Positions 38,613 through 47,098 of a stretch of 64,000 nucleotides of DNA are shown here, piece by piece. Position numbers and translations under genes: made by a program. The stretch spans positions 310,001-374,000 of the forward strand of contig NZ_VUOD01000001.1 in the NCBI RefSeq assembly GCF_008386465.1. Reading direction: 5' to 3'. The notes below the pieces were generated by a model. That model did no database searches. It worked only from the letters and a program-made list of their open reading frames with translations, and was not told the origin of the DNA. Position 1 is the stretch's first letter. Each line of letters begins with the position of its first letter. The DNA comes from Arenimonas fontis (GTDB lineage Bacteria; Pseudomonadota; Gammaproteobacteria; Xanthomonadales; Xanthomonadaceae).

Positions 38613-40484
38613 TCAGCCCTCCGCCGCCGCCCGCCTGCGCGTCCAGCGCCGCCAGGCCAGCGCCAGGGCCGCCAGCACCACCAGGGCCGGCATGCCCAGG
38701 ATGTTGATCAGCTTGAGCCGGTTGCCCAAGGCCTCGATGTCGGCATTGAGCCGGTGCTGCACCTCGCGAAGCTCCCTGCGGGTACGCAGGCGCTCGTCCT
38801 GGAAGCGCAGTATCTCCGCCTGCTGCTCCGCCGTCACCGCCACGGCCTGGCCGTCGGCTCCGGCCTGCTGCAGGGCTTCGAGCTTTCGCTCCAGCTCGTC
38901 CAGCTGCTGCTGCAGTTGCTGCTCCTTGGCACGGTAACGCTGCTCGGCGGCGCGTCGCAGTGCCTCCACCTTCTCGAACGGCCGCTGGGCGCTGGCACGG
39001 GTGCGCACGGCGATCAGGTCGGCATTGCCGACCAGGTTGTCCACCGCGTTGTAGACGAAATCGCCGTTGTTGGCGAAGGCGTTGTAGACCGGCTGGCCAA
39101 GGAAGTCCCGTACCTGTACCCAGAGCCGATCGCTCAGCACGTCGGTGTCGGCGACCACGATCATGTTCACCGGCTCCACGCTGCGGGCGAGATGACCCTC
39201 GCGATCGGCGCGCTCCGGGAACGCGCTCGACAGTTCGCCGCTGAAGCGCGCCGCCAGCACCAGTGCATTGCCGCCGGGCCGGAAGTCCTCGCGCAGGCGG
39301 TCGGGATTGGCGGCGGCATCACGCACGGCCCTTGCATCGGCCAGCGCCGAGGCAGCCGAACTCTGCGCCAGCGGCTCCATCTGCAGGGTGGACTCCTTGC
39401 CCAGCCCAAGCGCGCCGGCGGTGGAAAAGTGCAGACGCTCCAGGTCGCCGCTGACCACGTCGTCCTGGTTGAGCGCGGCGGCATCCAGGCCGATCACCGC
39501 CAGGTGCCGTACCGGCGCCCCGCCGGGATCGGGCTGCACCTGCAGGGCGTGTTTCTCGTCCAGCACCACCCGGGCAGGATCGAACTGGATGCCCCAGCCA
39601 TCGAACAGGCGCGACAGGTCGGAGGGCCGCGGCTCGGCACCGGATAGCGGATCCAGCGGGTCCACGCCGCCGACATCGGCCTCGGCGTCGGGGTCCACGA
39701 ACGCCAGAAGGCGCCCACCGCGCAGCAGGAACTGGTCTATCGCGTACAGCGTGTCTTCGGGCAGCTCGCGCGGATGCACCAGCATCAGCAGGTCCACGTC
39801 CTCGGCGATCGAGGTCGGGTAGTCCTGCAAGCGCCTAAGCTCGAACAGCTCGGCGATCTGCCGGTCCACCACCCAGCCCGGGCTGGCGCGGCCGGTGACG
39901 GGATCCAGGCGCGGCCCGGTGGGCAAGCCGCTGATCAGGCCGACCACCGGCAATCGGTCGGCGCTCAGGGTCGAGAGCAGCTTGGCCACGTCGTATTCGA
40001 GGAAGGCCTCCTTGTCCGGCTGGATGAACGGCATCAGGCTCTCGCCGTCGGTGCTGTTGCTGCCGACCAGTCCGAAGTAGAGCTTCTGTCCGGCACTGTC
40101 CAGCGGCACCGCCTGCAGACCGTAGGCCGCGGCCTGGTCCTCGGCCTCGGAGAAGGGCAGCGGGTCGATCACCTCCAGTTTCACCTTGCCACCGGAACGG
40201 GCGGCGATCTCCTCCAGCAGCTCGCGCACGCGCGCGGCGAACACCCGGAACTGCTGGAAATCGCGGCTGGCGTGCTCGGAGTAGTACAGCTTCAAGGTTA
40301 CCGGCTCCTCGATCTTGTCGAGGATGCGCAGCGTGCCCTCGGACAGCGTGTACAGGCCCTTGTCGGTCAGGTCCAGACGGGCGCCGCGCAGCAGTACCGA
40401 GCTCAGTGCCACCGCGGCGACGAAGGCCAGGGCCAGCAGGACCAGGGCCAACAGCGGAAGGGAACGTCTGTGCAGCTTCTTCAT
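38613..40484 (-). CDS. GldG-like ABC auxiliary protein
   Basis: 623 aa. N-terminal TM helix (9-32), a large extracytoplasmic region (DLTDKGLYTLSEGTLRIL, VTLKLYYSEHASRDFQQF, VVGLISGLPTG), a coiled coil about 520-600 (YRAKEQQLQQQLDELERKLEALQ split), and a C-terminal TM helix (NILGMPALVVLAALALAWR) with a basic end. This is the ABC_transp_aux/GldG architecture. It works with the permease and ATPase encoded just upstream; the substrate cannot be inferred. ATG 40484 is 5 bp after the permease stop. Confidence 0.88.
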   Translation of the reverse strand: MKKLHRRSLPLLALVLLALAFVAAVALSSVLLRGARLDLTDKGLYTLSEGTLRILDKIEEPVTLKLYYSEHASRDFQQFRVFAARVRELLEEIAARSGGKVKLEVIDPLPFSEAEDQAAAYGLQAVPLDSAGQKLYFGLVGSNSTDGESLMPFIQPDKEAFLEYDVAKLLSTLSADRLPVVGLISGLPTGPRLDPVTGRASPGWVVDRQIAELFELRRLQDYPTSIAEDVDLLMLVHPRELPEDTLYAIDQFLLRGGRLLAFVDPDAEADVGGVDPLDPLSGAEPRPSDLSRLFDGWGIQFDPARVVLDEKHALQVQPDPGGAPVRHLAVIGLDAAALNQDDVVSGDLERLHFSTAGALGLGKESTLQMEPLAQSSAASALADARAVRDAAANPDRLREDFRPGGNALVLAARFSGELSSAFPERADREGHLARSVEPVNMIVVADTDVLSDRLWVQVRDFLGQPVYNAFANNGDFVYNAVDNLVGNADLIAVRTRASAQRPFEKVEALRRAAEQRYRAKEQQLQQQLDELERKLEALQQAGADGQAVAVTAEQQAEILRFQDERLRTRRELREVQHRLNADIEALGNRLKLINILGMPALVVLAALALAWRRWTRRRAAAEG

Positions 40485-40489
40485 GGCGT

Positions 40490-41224
40490 TCAGTCGGCCT
40501 TCTTCATGTCGATCACCAGCACGGTGGCGGCCAGCCAGGCGACGATGCAGAGCAGGAAGAAGGCCACGTCGCGCAGGTCCAGCACACCACGGCTGATGGC
40601 CTGGAAGTGGGTCAGGAAGCTGAGTCCGGCGACCGCATCCACCACCGCCTGCGGCGCCCAGCCGCGCACCAGGTCCAGGGCCAGCGGATAGCCGGCCAAC
40701 AGCAGCAGCAGGCAGGTCACCACGGTCAGGATGAAGGCGACCACCTGGCTGCGGGTGGCGGCGGAAAGGGCGCTGCCGACCGCCAGGAAGGCACCGGCCA
40801 TCAGCCAGCTGCCCAGGTAGCCGGCCAGGATGACGCCGTGGTCGGGCTCGCCCAGCCAGGCCACGGTCAGCCACATCGGGAACGTCAGGGCCAGGGCCAG
40901 ACCGAGGAAGGCCCAGGCCGCAAGGAACTTGCCCAGCACCGCCTGCCACAGGGTCAGTGGCAGGGTCAGCAGCAACTCCAGGGTGCCGGACTTGCGCTCC
41001 TCGGCCCACAGGCGCATGGCCACCGCCGGCGCCAGCAGCAGGTACAGCCAGGGGTGGAAGCGGAAGAAGGCCTGCAGGTCGGCCTGGCCGGCCTCGTAGA
41101 AACCTCCCAGGTAGAAGGTGAAGGCACCGGCCAGGGCCAGGAAGATCACCAGGAACACCGCCGCCAGCGGCGTGGCGAAGTAGCCGGCGAACTCGCGCCG
41201 GAACACCGACAGCACCGGGCTCAT
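40490..41224 (-). CDS. ABC transporter permease (GldF-like, ABC-2 type)
   Basis: 244 aa, six transmembrane helices. The N-terminal FRREFAGYFATPLAAVFLVIF, the cytoplasmic turn MRLWAEERKSGTLELLLTLPLT and the YLGSWLMAGAFLAVGSALSA helix are typical ABC-2 exporter elements. The ATG start overlaps the ATPase stop by 4 nt, so the two are translationally coupled. Confidence 0.92.
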   Translation of the reverse strand: MSPVLSVFRREFAGYFATPLAAVFLVIFLALAGAFTFYLGGFYEAGQADLQAFFRFHPWLYLLLAPAVAMRLWAEERKSGTLELLLTLPLTLWQAVLGKFLAAWAFLGLALALTFPMWLTVAWLGEPDHGVILAGYLGSWLMAGAFLAVGSALSAATRSQVVAFILTVVTCLLLLLAGYPLALDLVRGWAPQAVVDAVAGLSFLTHFQAISRGVLDLRDVAFFLLCIVAWLAATVLVIDMKKAD

Positions 41225-42153
41225 GCCGCGCCCTCCCCGGTAGTGATGCGACGGAACACTTCGTCCAGGCGGCCGCGCTCGGTCTGCAGGCCGCTGAAGG
41301 CGACACCGCGCTGGCGCAGGCGTTCGGCCACTGCCTCGGCGGACACCGGCTTGCCACCCTGCGGGAACACGTACAGCCGACCGTCCCCGCCATCGTGATG
41401 CAGGCCGCTGCTGCCCGGCATGCCCTCCAGGGCGGCACGGGCGGCGATGCTGTCCTCGACCTGCAGGGAGACCGCGCCCTGGTAGCGCGAACGCGCCAGC
41501 AGCTCGGCCGGCGCGGCATCGGCCAGCACCTTGCCGCGGGCCACGATCATGGCGCGGGTGCATACCGCCTCCACCTCTTCAAGGATGTGGGTGGACAGCA
41601 AGACGGTGCGCTCGCGCGCCAGCTCGCGGATCAGCGTGCGCACTTCGTGCTTCTGGTTCGGGTCCAGGCCGTCGGTCGGCTCGTCCAGGATCAGGGCGGG
41701 CGGGTCGTGCAGGATCGCCGCCGCCAGCCCGACCCGGCGCTTGAAGCCCTTGGACAGGGTGTCGACAGGCTGACGCAGCACGCCGCCCAGGGCCAGGCGC
41801 GAGATCACCGCGTCCAGGCGCGACTTCAGCACCTCGCCGCGCAAGCCGCGCACCTGGCCGACGAAACGCAGGAAGGCCGCCGGTTCCATTTCGCCGTAGG
41901 CGGGCGCGCCTTCGGGCAGATAGCCCAAGGCGCGGCGCGCCGCCAGCGGTTCGCGCTGGACATCATGGCCACAGACCCGGGCAGTGCCGGCGCTGGGGGC
42001 CAGGAAGCCGGCGATCATCTTCATCGTGGTGGATTTTCCGGCCCCGTTCGGGCCGAGGAAGCCGAGCACCTCGCCTGGCTCGACCTTGAAGCTGATGTCG
42101 TCCACGGCCAGTAGGCGGCCGTAGCGCTTGTGCAGGGCGTTTGCCTCGATCAT
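41221..42153 (-). CDS. ABC transporter ATP-binding protein (GldA-like)
   Basis: Motor of the exporter, 310 aa. Walker A is GPNGAGKST (residues 34-42), the signature is LSKGFKRRV near 135, Walker B is LILDEPTDGLDP near 155, and the switch His is in LLSTHILEE. A C-terminal ~90-residue extension ends RLDEVFRRITTGE, as in gliding-type and multidrug ABC-2 ATPases. It is the first gene of a six-gene run (ATPase, permease, GldG-like, DUF4340, DUF423, glycosylase). The start is ATG 42153. Confidence 0.94.
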   Translation of the reverse strand: MIEANALHKRYGRLLAVDDISFKVEPGEVLGFLGPNGAGKSTTMKMIAGFLAPSAGTARVCGHDVQREPLAARRALGYLPEGAPAYGEMEPAAFLRFVGQVRGLRGEVLKSRLDAVISRLALGGVLRQPVDTLSKGFKRRVGLAAAILHDPPALILDEPTDGLDPNQKHEVRTLIRELARERTVLLSTHILEEVEAVCTRAMIVARGKVLADAAPAELLARSRYQGAVSLQVEDSIAARAALEGMPGSSGLHHDGGDGRLYVFPQGGKPVSAEAVAERLRQRGVAFSGLQTERGRLDEVFRRITTGEGAA

Positions 42154-42263
42154 CGCGTTGCGTCTGCCTCGTCGGTGATGCGGGGAAGGCGCGGCGGGCG
42201 CCAGCCCGCTGGACAATGCGAGGGCCGGGAAGTTCCGCGGCGGATTTCCGGCCCCGGAAACGA

Positions 42264-42288
42264 CAGGGCGGGCACTGGGCCCGCCCTG
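42264..42288 (-). terminator. strong hairpin downstream of the SRPBCC gene
   Basis: CAGGGCGGGC and GCCCGCCCTG form a perfect 10-bp stem with a 5-nt loop, 8 bp beyond the SRPBCC stop. No clear U-run follows on the minus strand, so it is either a weak intrinsic terminator or a 3'-end stabiliser. The 143-bp gap to the ABC ATPase gene fits a transcript end here. Confidence 0.5.
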
Positions 42289-42296
42289 CGCCGGAA

Positions 42297-43574
42297 TCAG
42301 GCGGCCTCGTCCGCCTGTGCCGGCCCGGCCTCGGCCTCGCCCTCGCCGGCCGCCGGCGCCTCGTCTTCCTCGGGCTCCGGCAGGATCTGCACCGGCTCCG
42401 GAGGATTCTTGCCGTCCACGCGCAGTGGCCAGTAGACGGTGAATTCCGCGTCCTCGGCCAGCATGTTCTTGATCTCGACGCGGTATTCCTCGAACGGCCG
42501 GCCGCCGGTCTCGTGGCCGCGCACCATCGCCCAGGCGCGCAGCTGGTCGCGCACCAGGGCCAGGCCCGGCGACGGCCCGACATAGGTGGTGGTGGCCGCC
42601 TTCATGGCCGGAATCTGCACGTAGAAGACCGGATTGTTGTCGCCGTCCAGCACCACCTCCAGACGCTCCGGCGGCAGGGTGTCGGCGACGGCATCGGCAC
42701 CGGCGTCCGCGCCGTCCCCGGCGCCGTTGCCGTCCGCTTCCCCGGCGGCGTCCTCGCCCTCGGCCGGGCCGCTGCCCTTGCGGCGGACCGGCTGGACCAC
42801 GTCGAAGGCGTAGGACTCGGGACCGAAGTCGTTGGTGACGATGCGCATCGGCCCGGCCGGCTCGAGCCCGCTCTTTTCCATGACCTGCTCGATCCACTTC
42901 ATCTGGTTGGTCATGGCCAGGGCGATTTCGTCGTTGGCACGCTTGGCGTTGGTCCTGGCCAGCAGCGCGTTGACGGCCGGCAGCTCGACGACCGCATACT
43001 CGCCGTCGTGGCGGCTGTAGTCGAAGCGCGGGATGGTGGCCAACAGGTTGGAGAACTTGGCCAGGCCGCGCTTGATGTCATCGCCGATGTCGCGGGTGAC
43101 GTACAGGCCGGCGTAGCGGCCGAGCAGGTTCCAGCCGTAGTCCACGCTGTAGGTCTGGGTAATCTTGACGTTCTGCCGGCGCTGGCCGGTGCGCTCGAAC
43201 TCGAAGGTCATGCGCTTGTCCTTGCCGCGCCCCGGGGTGTTCAGCGCGAACACGATGCGCTGGCCCGGCACCGACTCGACGATCTCCCAGCTGCCCTCGC
43301 CGATCTGATGGTCGGCGGAGACGTAGGCGAGCCGGGCGCCGACGCCGGCCTCCGGGCCGGAGACGTCCAGGCGGACGTTCGGGTCATGGTTGACCAGGGC
43401 GTTCCAGTCCTTGAAGCGGACGAAGCCGTTGAGCGTGTCGTAGACCGTCGTCATCGGCCGGTTCGTCTCGACGGAGTGCGAGACGACACGCTTCGCCGGC
43501 AGGAACAGGCCGATCACCACGAACAGCGCCACGACGATCAGCAGGGAAATCAGCCACTCGATAATTCGCGTCAT
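42297..43574 (-). CDS. membrane-anchored SRPBCC (polyketide-cyclase-like) protein with GyrI-like C-terminal region
   Basis: 425 aa. TM helix 5-27 (IEWLISLLIVVALFVVIGLFL). The START-like SRPBCC domain covers ~30-170 (PMTTVYDTLNGFVRFKDWNAL in two blocks, GSWEIVESVPGQRIVF). The second half resembles the GyrI/BacA effector-binding fold (MKAATTTYVGPSPGLALVRDQL) but is split by an acidic Gly/Ala/Asp insert near 283-315. The tail is a Glu/Pro/Ala repeat ending QADEAA. The ligand is unknown, and neither neighbour suggests one. Confidence 0.78.
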   Translation of the reverse strand: MTRIIEWLISLLIVVALFVVIGLFLPAKRVVSHSVETNRPMTTVYDTLNGFVRFKDWNALVNHDPNVRLDVSGPEAGVGARLAYVSADHQIGEGSWEIVESVPGQRIVFALNTPGRGKDKRMTFEFERTGQRRQNVKITQTYSVDYGWNLLGRYAGLYVTRDIGDDIKRGLAKFSNLLATIPRFDYSRHDGEYAVVELPAVNALLARTNAKRANDEIALAMTNQMKWIEQVMEKSGLEPAGPMRIVTNDFGPESYAFDVVQPVRRKGSGPAEGEDAAGEADGNGAGDGADAGADAVADTLPPERLEVVLDGDNNPVFYVQIPAMKAATTTYVGPSPGLALVRDQLRAWAMVRGHETGGRPFEEYRVEIKNMLAEDAEFTVYWPLRVDGKNPPEPVQILPEPEEDEAPAAGEGEAEAGPAQADEAA

Positions 43575-43727
43575 TCGGAATCTCTCCAGGGGCGGCCGCG
43601 CGCGGGGTCGGTGGGTGCCCGGCCGCATGAACCCGGGAGGATATCAGGTCGGACCGGGGCCCGGCAGGGGGCCGTCCGGCCATCGCGGACGCGCAGCGCC
43701 CGTCCATGAAGCCGCAACCCGGCCGGC

Positions 43728-44369
43728 TCAGACCAGTTTGAGTTCGAAGGCCTTGAGTACGGCCCGGGTGCGGTCGCGCACGCCGAGCTTGGACAGGATG
43801 TTGGAGACGTGATTCTTGACCGTGCCTTCGGCCACGCCCAGGGAGTTGGCGATTTCCTTGTTGGAGAAGCCGCCGGCCATCAGGCGCAGGATCTCGGTCT
43901 CGCGGTCGGTCAGCGGGTCGGGCTGGTCCAGGCTGACGAACTCGTTCTGCAGCCCCTCCAGGCCCGAGAGCAGGCGCTGGGTGACGGCCGGCTGCACCAG
44001 CGAACCGCCGGCGGCCACGGTCTGGATGGCGCTGACCAGCTGGTCCAGGGACACGTCCTTGAGCAGGTAGCCCTTGGCACCGGCGCGGATGCCGGCCAAC
44101 ACCAGCTGATCGTCGTCGAAGGTGGTCAGGATGATGGTGGGCGGCAGCTGCCCCTTGGCACCCAGCGCCTGCAGCGCCTCCAGGCCGGACATCACCGGCA
44201 TGCGCATGTCCATCAGGACCACGTCGGGCCCGATCTCCGGGATGATATCCACGGCCTGGCGGCCGTCGGCGGCCTCGGCCACCACCTCGATGCCGTCGGC
44301 CAGCTCGAGCAGGGACTTGACGCCCTGGCGCACCAGGGTCTGATCGTCAACCAGGCAGACGCGGATCAT
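43728..44369 (-). CDS. NarL/FixJ-type response regulator
   Basis: 213 aa. Receiver domain 1-120: acidic pair D8-D9, phospho-acceptor D54 (VLMDMRMP), Thr/Lys switch residues in ILTTFDDD and GYLLKDVS. LuxR-type helix-turn-helix at the C-terminus: LTDRETEILRLMAGGFSNKEIA then VKNHVSNILSKLGVRDRTRA. The ATG overlaps the kinase stop by 4 nt. Targets are unknown; it is the natural partner of the upstream DesK-like kinase. Confidence 0.94.
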   Translation of the reverse strand: MIRVCLVDDQTLVRQGVKSLLELADGIEVVAEAADGRQAVDIIPEIGPDVVLMDMRMPVMSGLEALQALGAKGQLPPTIILTTFDDDQLVLAGIRAGAKGYLLKDVSLDQLVSAIQTVAAGGSLVQPAVTQRLLSGLEGLQNEFVSLDQPDPLTDRETEILRLMAGGFSNKEIANSLGVAEGTVKNHVSNILSKLGVRDRTRAVLKAFELKLV

Positions 44370-45535
44370 GCGGGGTTCTCCAGCGGTAGTCGAATGTCGA
44401 GCGCGAAGCCCTGGCCGCGCCCGGTGATGATATCCACCCGACCGCCGAAGGCGGCCAGGCGCTCGCGCATGCCGCGCAGGCCATTGCCCTGGAGCAAGGC
44501 CGGCTCGGCGCCGCGGCCGTCGTCCCGGGCCTGCACGCGGGCCTCGCGACCGTCCCGACTGACGCTCAGCCATAGGGTGCGGGCGCCCGAATGGCGGACG
44601 GTGTTGGTGATGATCTCCTGGGCACAGCGCAGCAGCACGTGGGCACGCTCCGGATCTTCTATGTTGAGCGGCTCGGGCAGGTCCAGGCGGATGTCCAGAG
44701 CCGGCACGCCCTCGGCCAGGGTGCGGATGGCGCCGCTGAGGTCCACCGCGCCGTCCTCGCGCATCTCGCTGACCGCTTCGCGTACGTCGGTCAACAGCAG
44801 CCTGGCCAGGGTCAGGCTTTGCCGCACATGTTCCTGGGCACGGCCTTCGGTGAGGTGGGCGGCCACCTCCAGGTTCAGGCTCAGGGCGGTCAGGTGGTGG
44901 CCGAGCAGATCGTGCAGCTCGCGCGAGATGCGCACCCGCTCGCTCATCCGCGAGCTTTCCGCCAGCAGGGCCCGGGTCGCGCGCAGCTCGGCGTTCAGGC
45001 GCCGCTGCTCCTCCCTGGCCTGGGCCTGCTGTCGGGCCACCAGGCCGATCACCAGGGCGAAACTGGAATAGCCGACGTAGGTCAGGGCCTGCATCACCGC
45101 CAGACCGGGAGTGAAGCCTTCGACCCGGTTGAACACCGGAATCAGGGCCGCGTGCTGCAGTACCAGCCAGACCACGCCGACCCGGATGTTCACCAGCCAG
45201 GGAATGACCCCCGCGATGATCATCATCAGGATCGCCGCCAGGCCGGTGCCGGTCTCGGCGCTTACCAGGATGGCCGAGAGCGTCAGCGCCGCCAGCAGCA
45301 GCAGGTCGCCCAGGCGCTGCTGGCGGAAGCCCAGCGAGTGGGTCACCTTCCAGTAGATCAGGCCGAAGGCCAGGTAGGCCGAAATCGCCACCACCGCCCG
45401 CGGCGCGGCGCCGTGCGCACCGACCGTGCCATCCGGCCCCAGGTAAAGCACCACGAACACCGGAACGCCGAGCACCGCCCAGGTGAACAGACCGGCGTAG
45501 CGCAGCAACTGGGTATGGCTGAGACGGTTGAGCAT
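44366..45535 (-). CDS. DesK-type membrane sensor histidine kinase
   Basis: 389 aa. About six transmembrane helices in the first 170 residues and almost no periplasmic domain, so it probably senses the membrane itself. HisKA_3 phospho-acceptor H208 is in SRELHDLLGHHL; ATPase N-box is EIITNTVRHSGA, G-boxes DDGRGAE and GNGLRGMRERL. On the minus strand a TATGAT box ends 6 nt before the ATG, suggesting a leaderless transcript. It overlaps its response regulator by 4 nt. Membrane-fluidity or antibiotic sensing, as for DesK/LiaS relatives, is inference. Confidence 0.92.
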   Translation of the reverse strand: MLNRLSHTQLLRYAGLFTWAVLGVPVFVVLYLGPDGTVGAHGAAPRAVVAISAYLAFGLIYWKVTHSLGFRQQRLGDLLLLAALTLSAILVSAETGTGLAAILMMIIAGVIPWLVNIRVGVVWLVLQHAALIPVFNRVEGFTPGLAVMQALTYVGYSSFALVIGLVARQQAQAREEQRRLNAELRATRALLAESSRMSERVRISRELHDLLGHHLTALSLNLEVAAHLTEGRAQEHVRQSLTLARLLLTDVREAVSEMREDGAVDLSGAIRTLAEGVPALDIRLDLPEPLNIEDPERAHVLLRCAQEIITNTVRHSGARTLWLSVSRDGREARVQARDDGRGAEPALLQGNGLRGMRERLAAFGGRVDIITGRGQGFALDIRLPLENPA

Positions 45536-45692
45536 GGCGCCATCATAGGCGCAGCCGGGCGCGCCGCGCCGCCCCGGAAGTCATGACCCGGGGCCGCCCA
45601 CCCTGCCCCCCGGACCATGCGATAATCCCGGCCCGATCGCGCCGCCCGCGCCCCTCGCGGCGGCGTTCCCCGACATCGGAGCGACGGAGCAC

Positions 45693-46289
45693 ATGCCGAT
45701 CACCCTCCGCGACGTGCGCGAGCACGAGCTGGATTCAGTAATGGCGCTTAACAACGCCGCCGGCCCGGCCATCCTGCCGATGGACACGGCCCGGGCCCGT
45801 TTCTTCTGGGACCACGCCGAATATTTCCGGGTCGCCGAACAGGACGGCCATATCACCGGCTTCCTGGCCGCCTTCAGCCAGGACGCCCCGCACGACAGCC
45901 CCAATTTCCTCTGGTTCCGGGAGCGTTACGAACGCTTCCTGTACATCGACCGCATCGTCATTGCCCGGCCCCGCCGCGGTGGCGGTCGCGGCCGGGCCTT
46001 CTACGCCGACGTGCAAAGCTTCGCCGAGGTGCGCTGGCCGCTGCTGTGCTGCGAGGTGTTCCTGCAGAGCGGCAACGACCCCGCCCTGCTCTTCCACGGC
46101 GGCTTCGGTTTCCGCGAGGTCGGCCAGCAGGTGATGGCCGGCACCGGCATCCGCGCCGCCATGCTCATGAAGGAGTTGTGCAGCCACGCCTGGGTCGCCC
46201 AGACCTATGGCGGGCGCCTGCCCGACCAGCCCTGGCTGCGGGCCCGCGAACTGAGCGGCCGGCGCCCGGCCCTCGCCACGGGAACCTGA
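45693..46289 (+). CDS. GNAT-family N-acetyltransferase heading the min operon
   Basis: 198 aa. GNAT features: MPITLRDVREHELDSVMALN start, the VAEQDGHITGFLAAF beta-strand pair, RFLYIDRIVIARPRRGGGRGRAFY split across the acetyl-CoA pyrophosphate loop (RRGGGRG in place of the usual RxxGxG), then FHGGFGFREVGQQVM. The acceptor is unknown. The minC start follows by only 5 bp, so it is cotranscribed with the division-site genes. An extended -10 (TGCGATAAT, 45618-45626) lies upstream. Confidence 0.82.
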   Translation: MPITLRDVREHELDSVMALNNAAGPAILPMDTARARFFWDHAEYFRVAEQDGHITGFLAAFSQDAPHDSPNFLWFRERYERFLYIDRIVIARPRRGGGRGRAFYADVQSFAEVRWPLLCCEVFLQSGNDPALLFHGGFGFREVGQQVMAGTGIRAAMLMKELCSHAWVAQTYGGRLPDQPWLRARELSGRRPALATGT

Positions 46290-46294
46290 GCCCG

Positions 46295-47077
46295 ATGGCG
46301 GCGAACATGGATTACGAACAGGCCGGCGAGCTGAAGTTCGGCCAGGTCGGCATCGCCAATCTCCGGATCCGCCGGCTCGATCTCGACAAGCTCGAAGCCG
46401 AGATGGCCGAGCGGGTACGGCGCGCGCCCAGGCTGTTCGCCCGGGCGGCCGTGATCCTGGATTTTGGCGGGCTGAGCCCCTGCCCGGACACGGCCACCAC
46501 CCGCGAGCTGATCCAGGCCCTGCGCCGGGCCGGGGTGCTGCCGGTGGCCCTGGCCTACGGCACCCGCGAGGTCGAGGCCCTGGCGGAGGCGGTGGAGCTG
46601 CCGCTGCTGGCCAAATTCCGGGCCCAGTACGAACGGAGCGACCAGGCCGGTGGCGAAACGCCGGCGACCGTGTCGCCGCCCGCGGGCGCCGCCGCGGCGG
46701 CGTCCGCGCCGCCCCCCGAGGCCCGGGCGGCGCCGGCGCCGCGGGCGCAGGCCGGCCTTCTGCACCTGCAGCCGGTCCGCTCCGGACAGCAGGTTTATGC
46801 CCAGGACCGCGATCTGACCGTCTGCGCCACCGTCGGCGCCGGCGCCGAGGTCATCGCCGACGGGTCCATCCATGTATACGGCGCCCTGCGCGGCCGGGCC
46901 CTGGCCGGCGCCTCCGGCCTGGCCTCGGCACGCATCTTCTGCCGTGAGTTCCATGCCGAGCTGGTGGCGGTGGCCGGGCACTACAAGGTGCTGGAGGAAA
47001 TCCCCCGGGAACTGGTCGGCAAGGCCGTGCAGATCCGGCTCGAGAATGAGAAGCTGCTGATCGAGCAGCTCGACTGA
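46295..47077 (+). CDS. minC: septum site-determining protein MinC
   Basis: Inhibits FtsZ polymerisation away from midcell, 260 aa. N-terminal domain ~1-110 (FGQVGIANLRIRRLDLDKLE in two blocks), a long Ala/Pro linker (SPPAGAAAAASAPPPEAR), and the C-terminal beta-helix ~150-255 with the MinD-binding surface near SIHVYGALRGRALAG and ARIFCREFHAELVAVAG. A second in-frame ATG (46307) is possible. It lies between the GNAT gene and minD. Confidence 0.94.
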   Translation: MAANMDYEQAGELKFGQVGIANLRIRRLDLDKLEAEMAERVRRAPRLFARAAVILDFGGLSPCPDTATTRELIQALRRAGVLPVALAYGTREVEALAEAVELPLLAKFRAQYERSDQAGGETPATVSPPAGAAAAASAPPPEARAAPAPRAQAGLLHLQPVRSGQQVYAQDRDLTVCATVGAGAEVIADGSIHVYGALRGRALAGASGLASARIFCREFHAELVAVAGHYKVLEEIPRELVGKAVQIRLENEKLLIEQLD

Positions 47078-47098
47078 AAGGACGTCAGGAGAACGACA

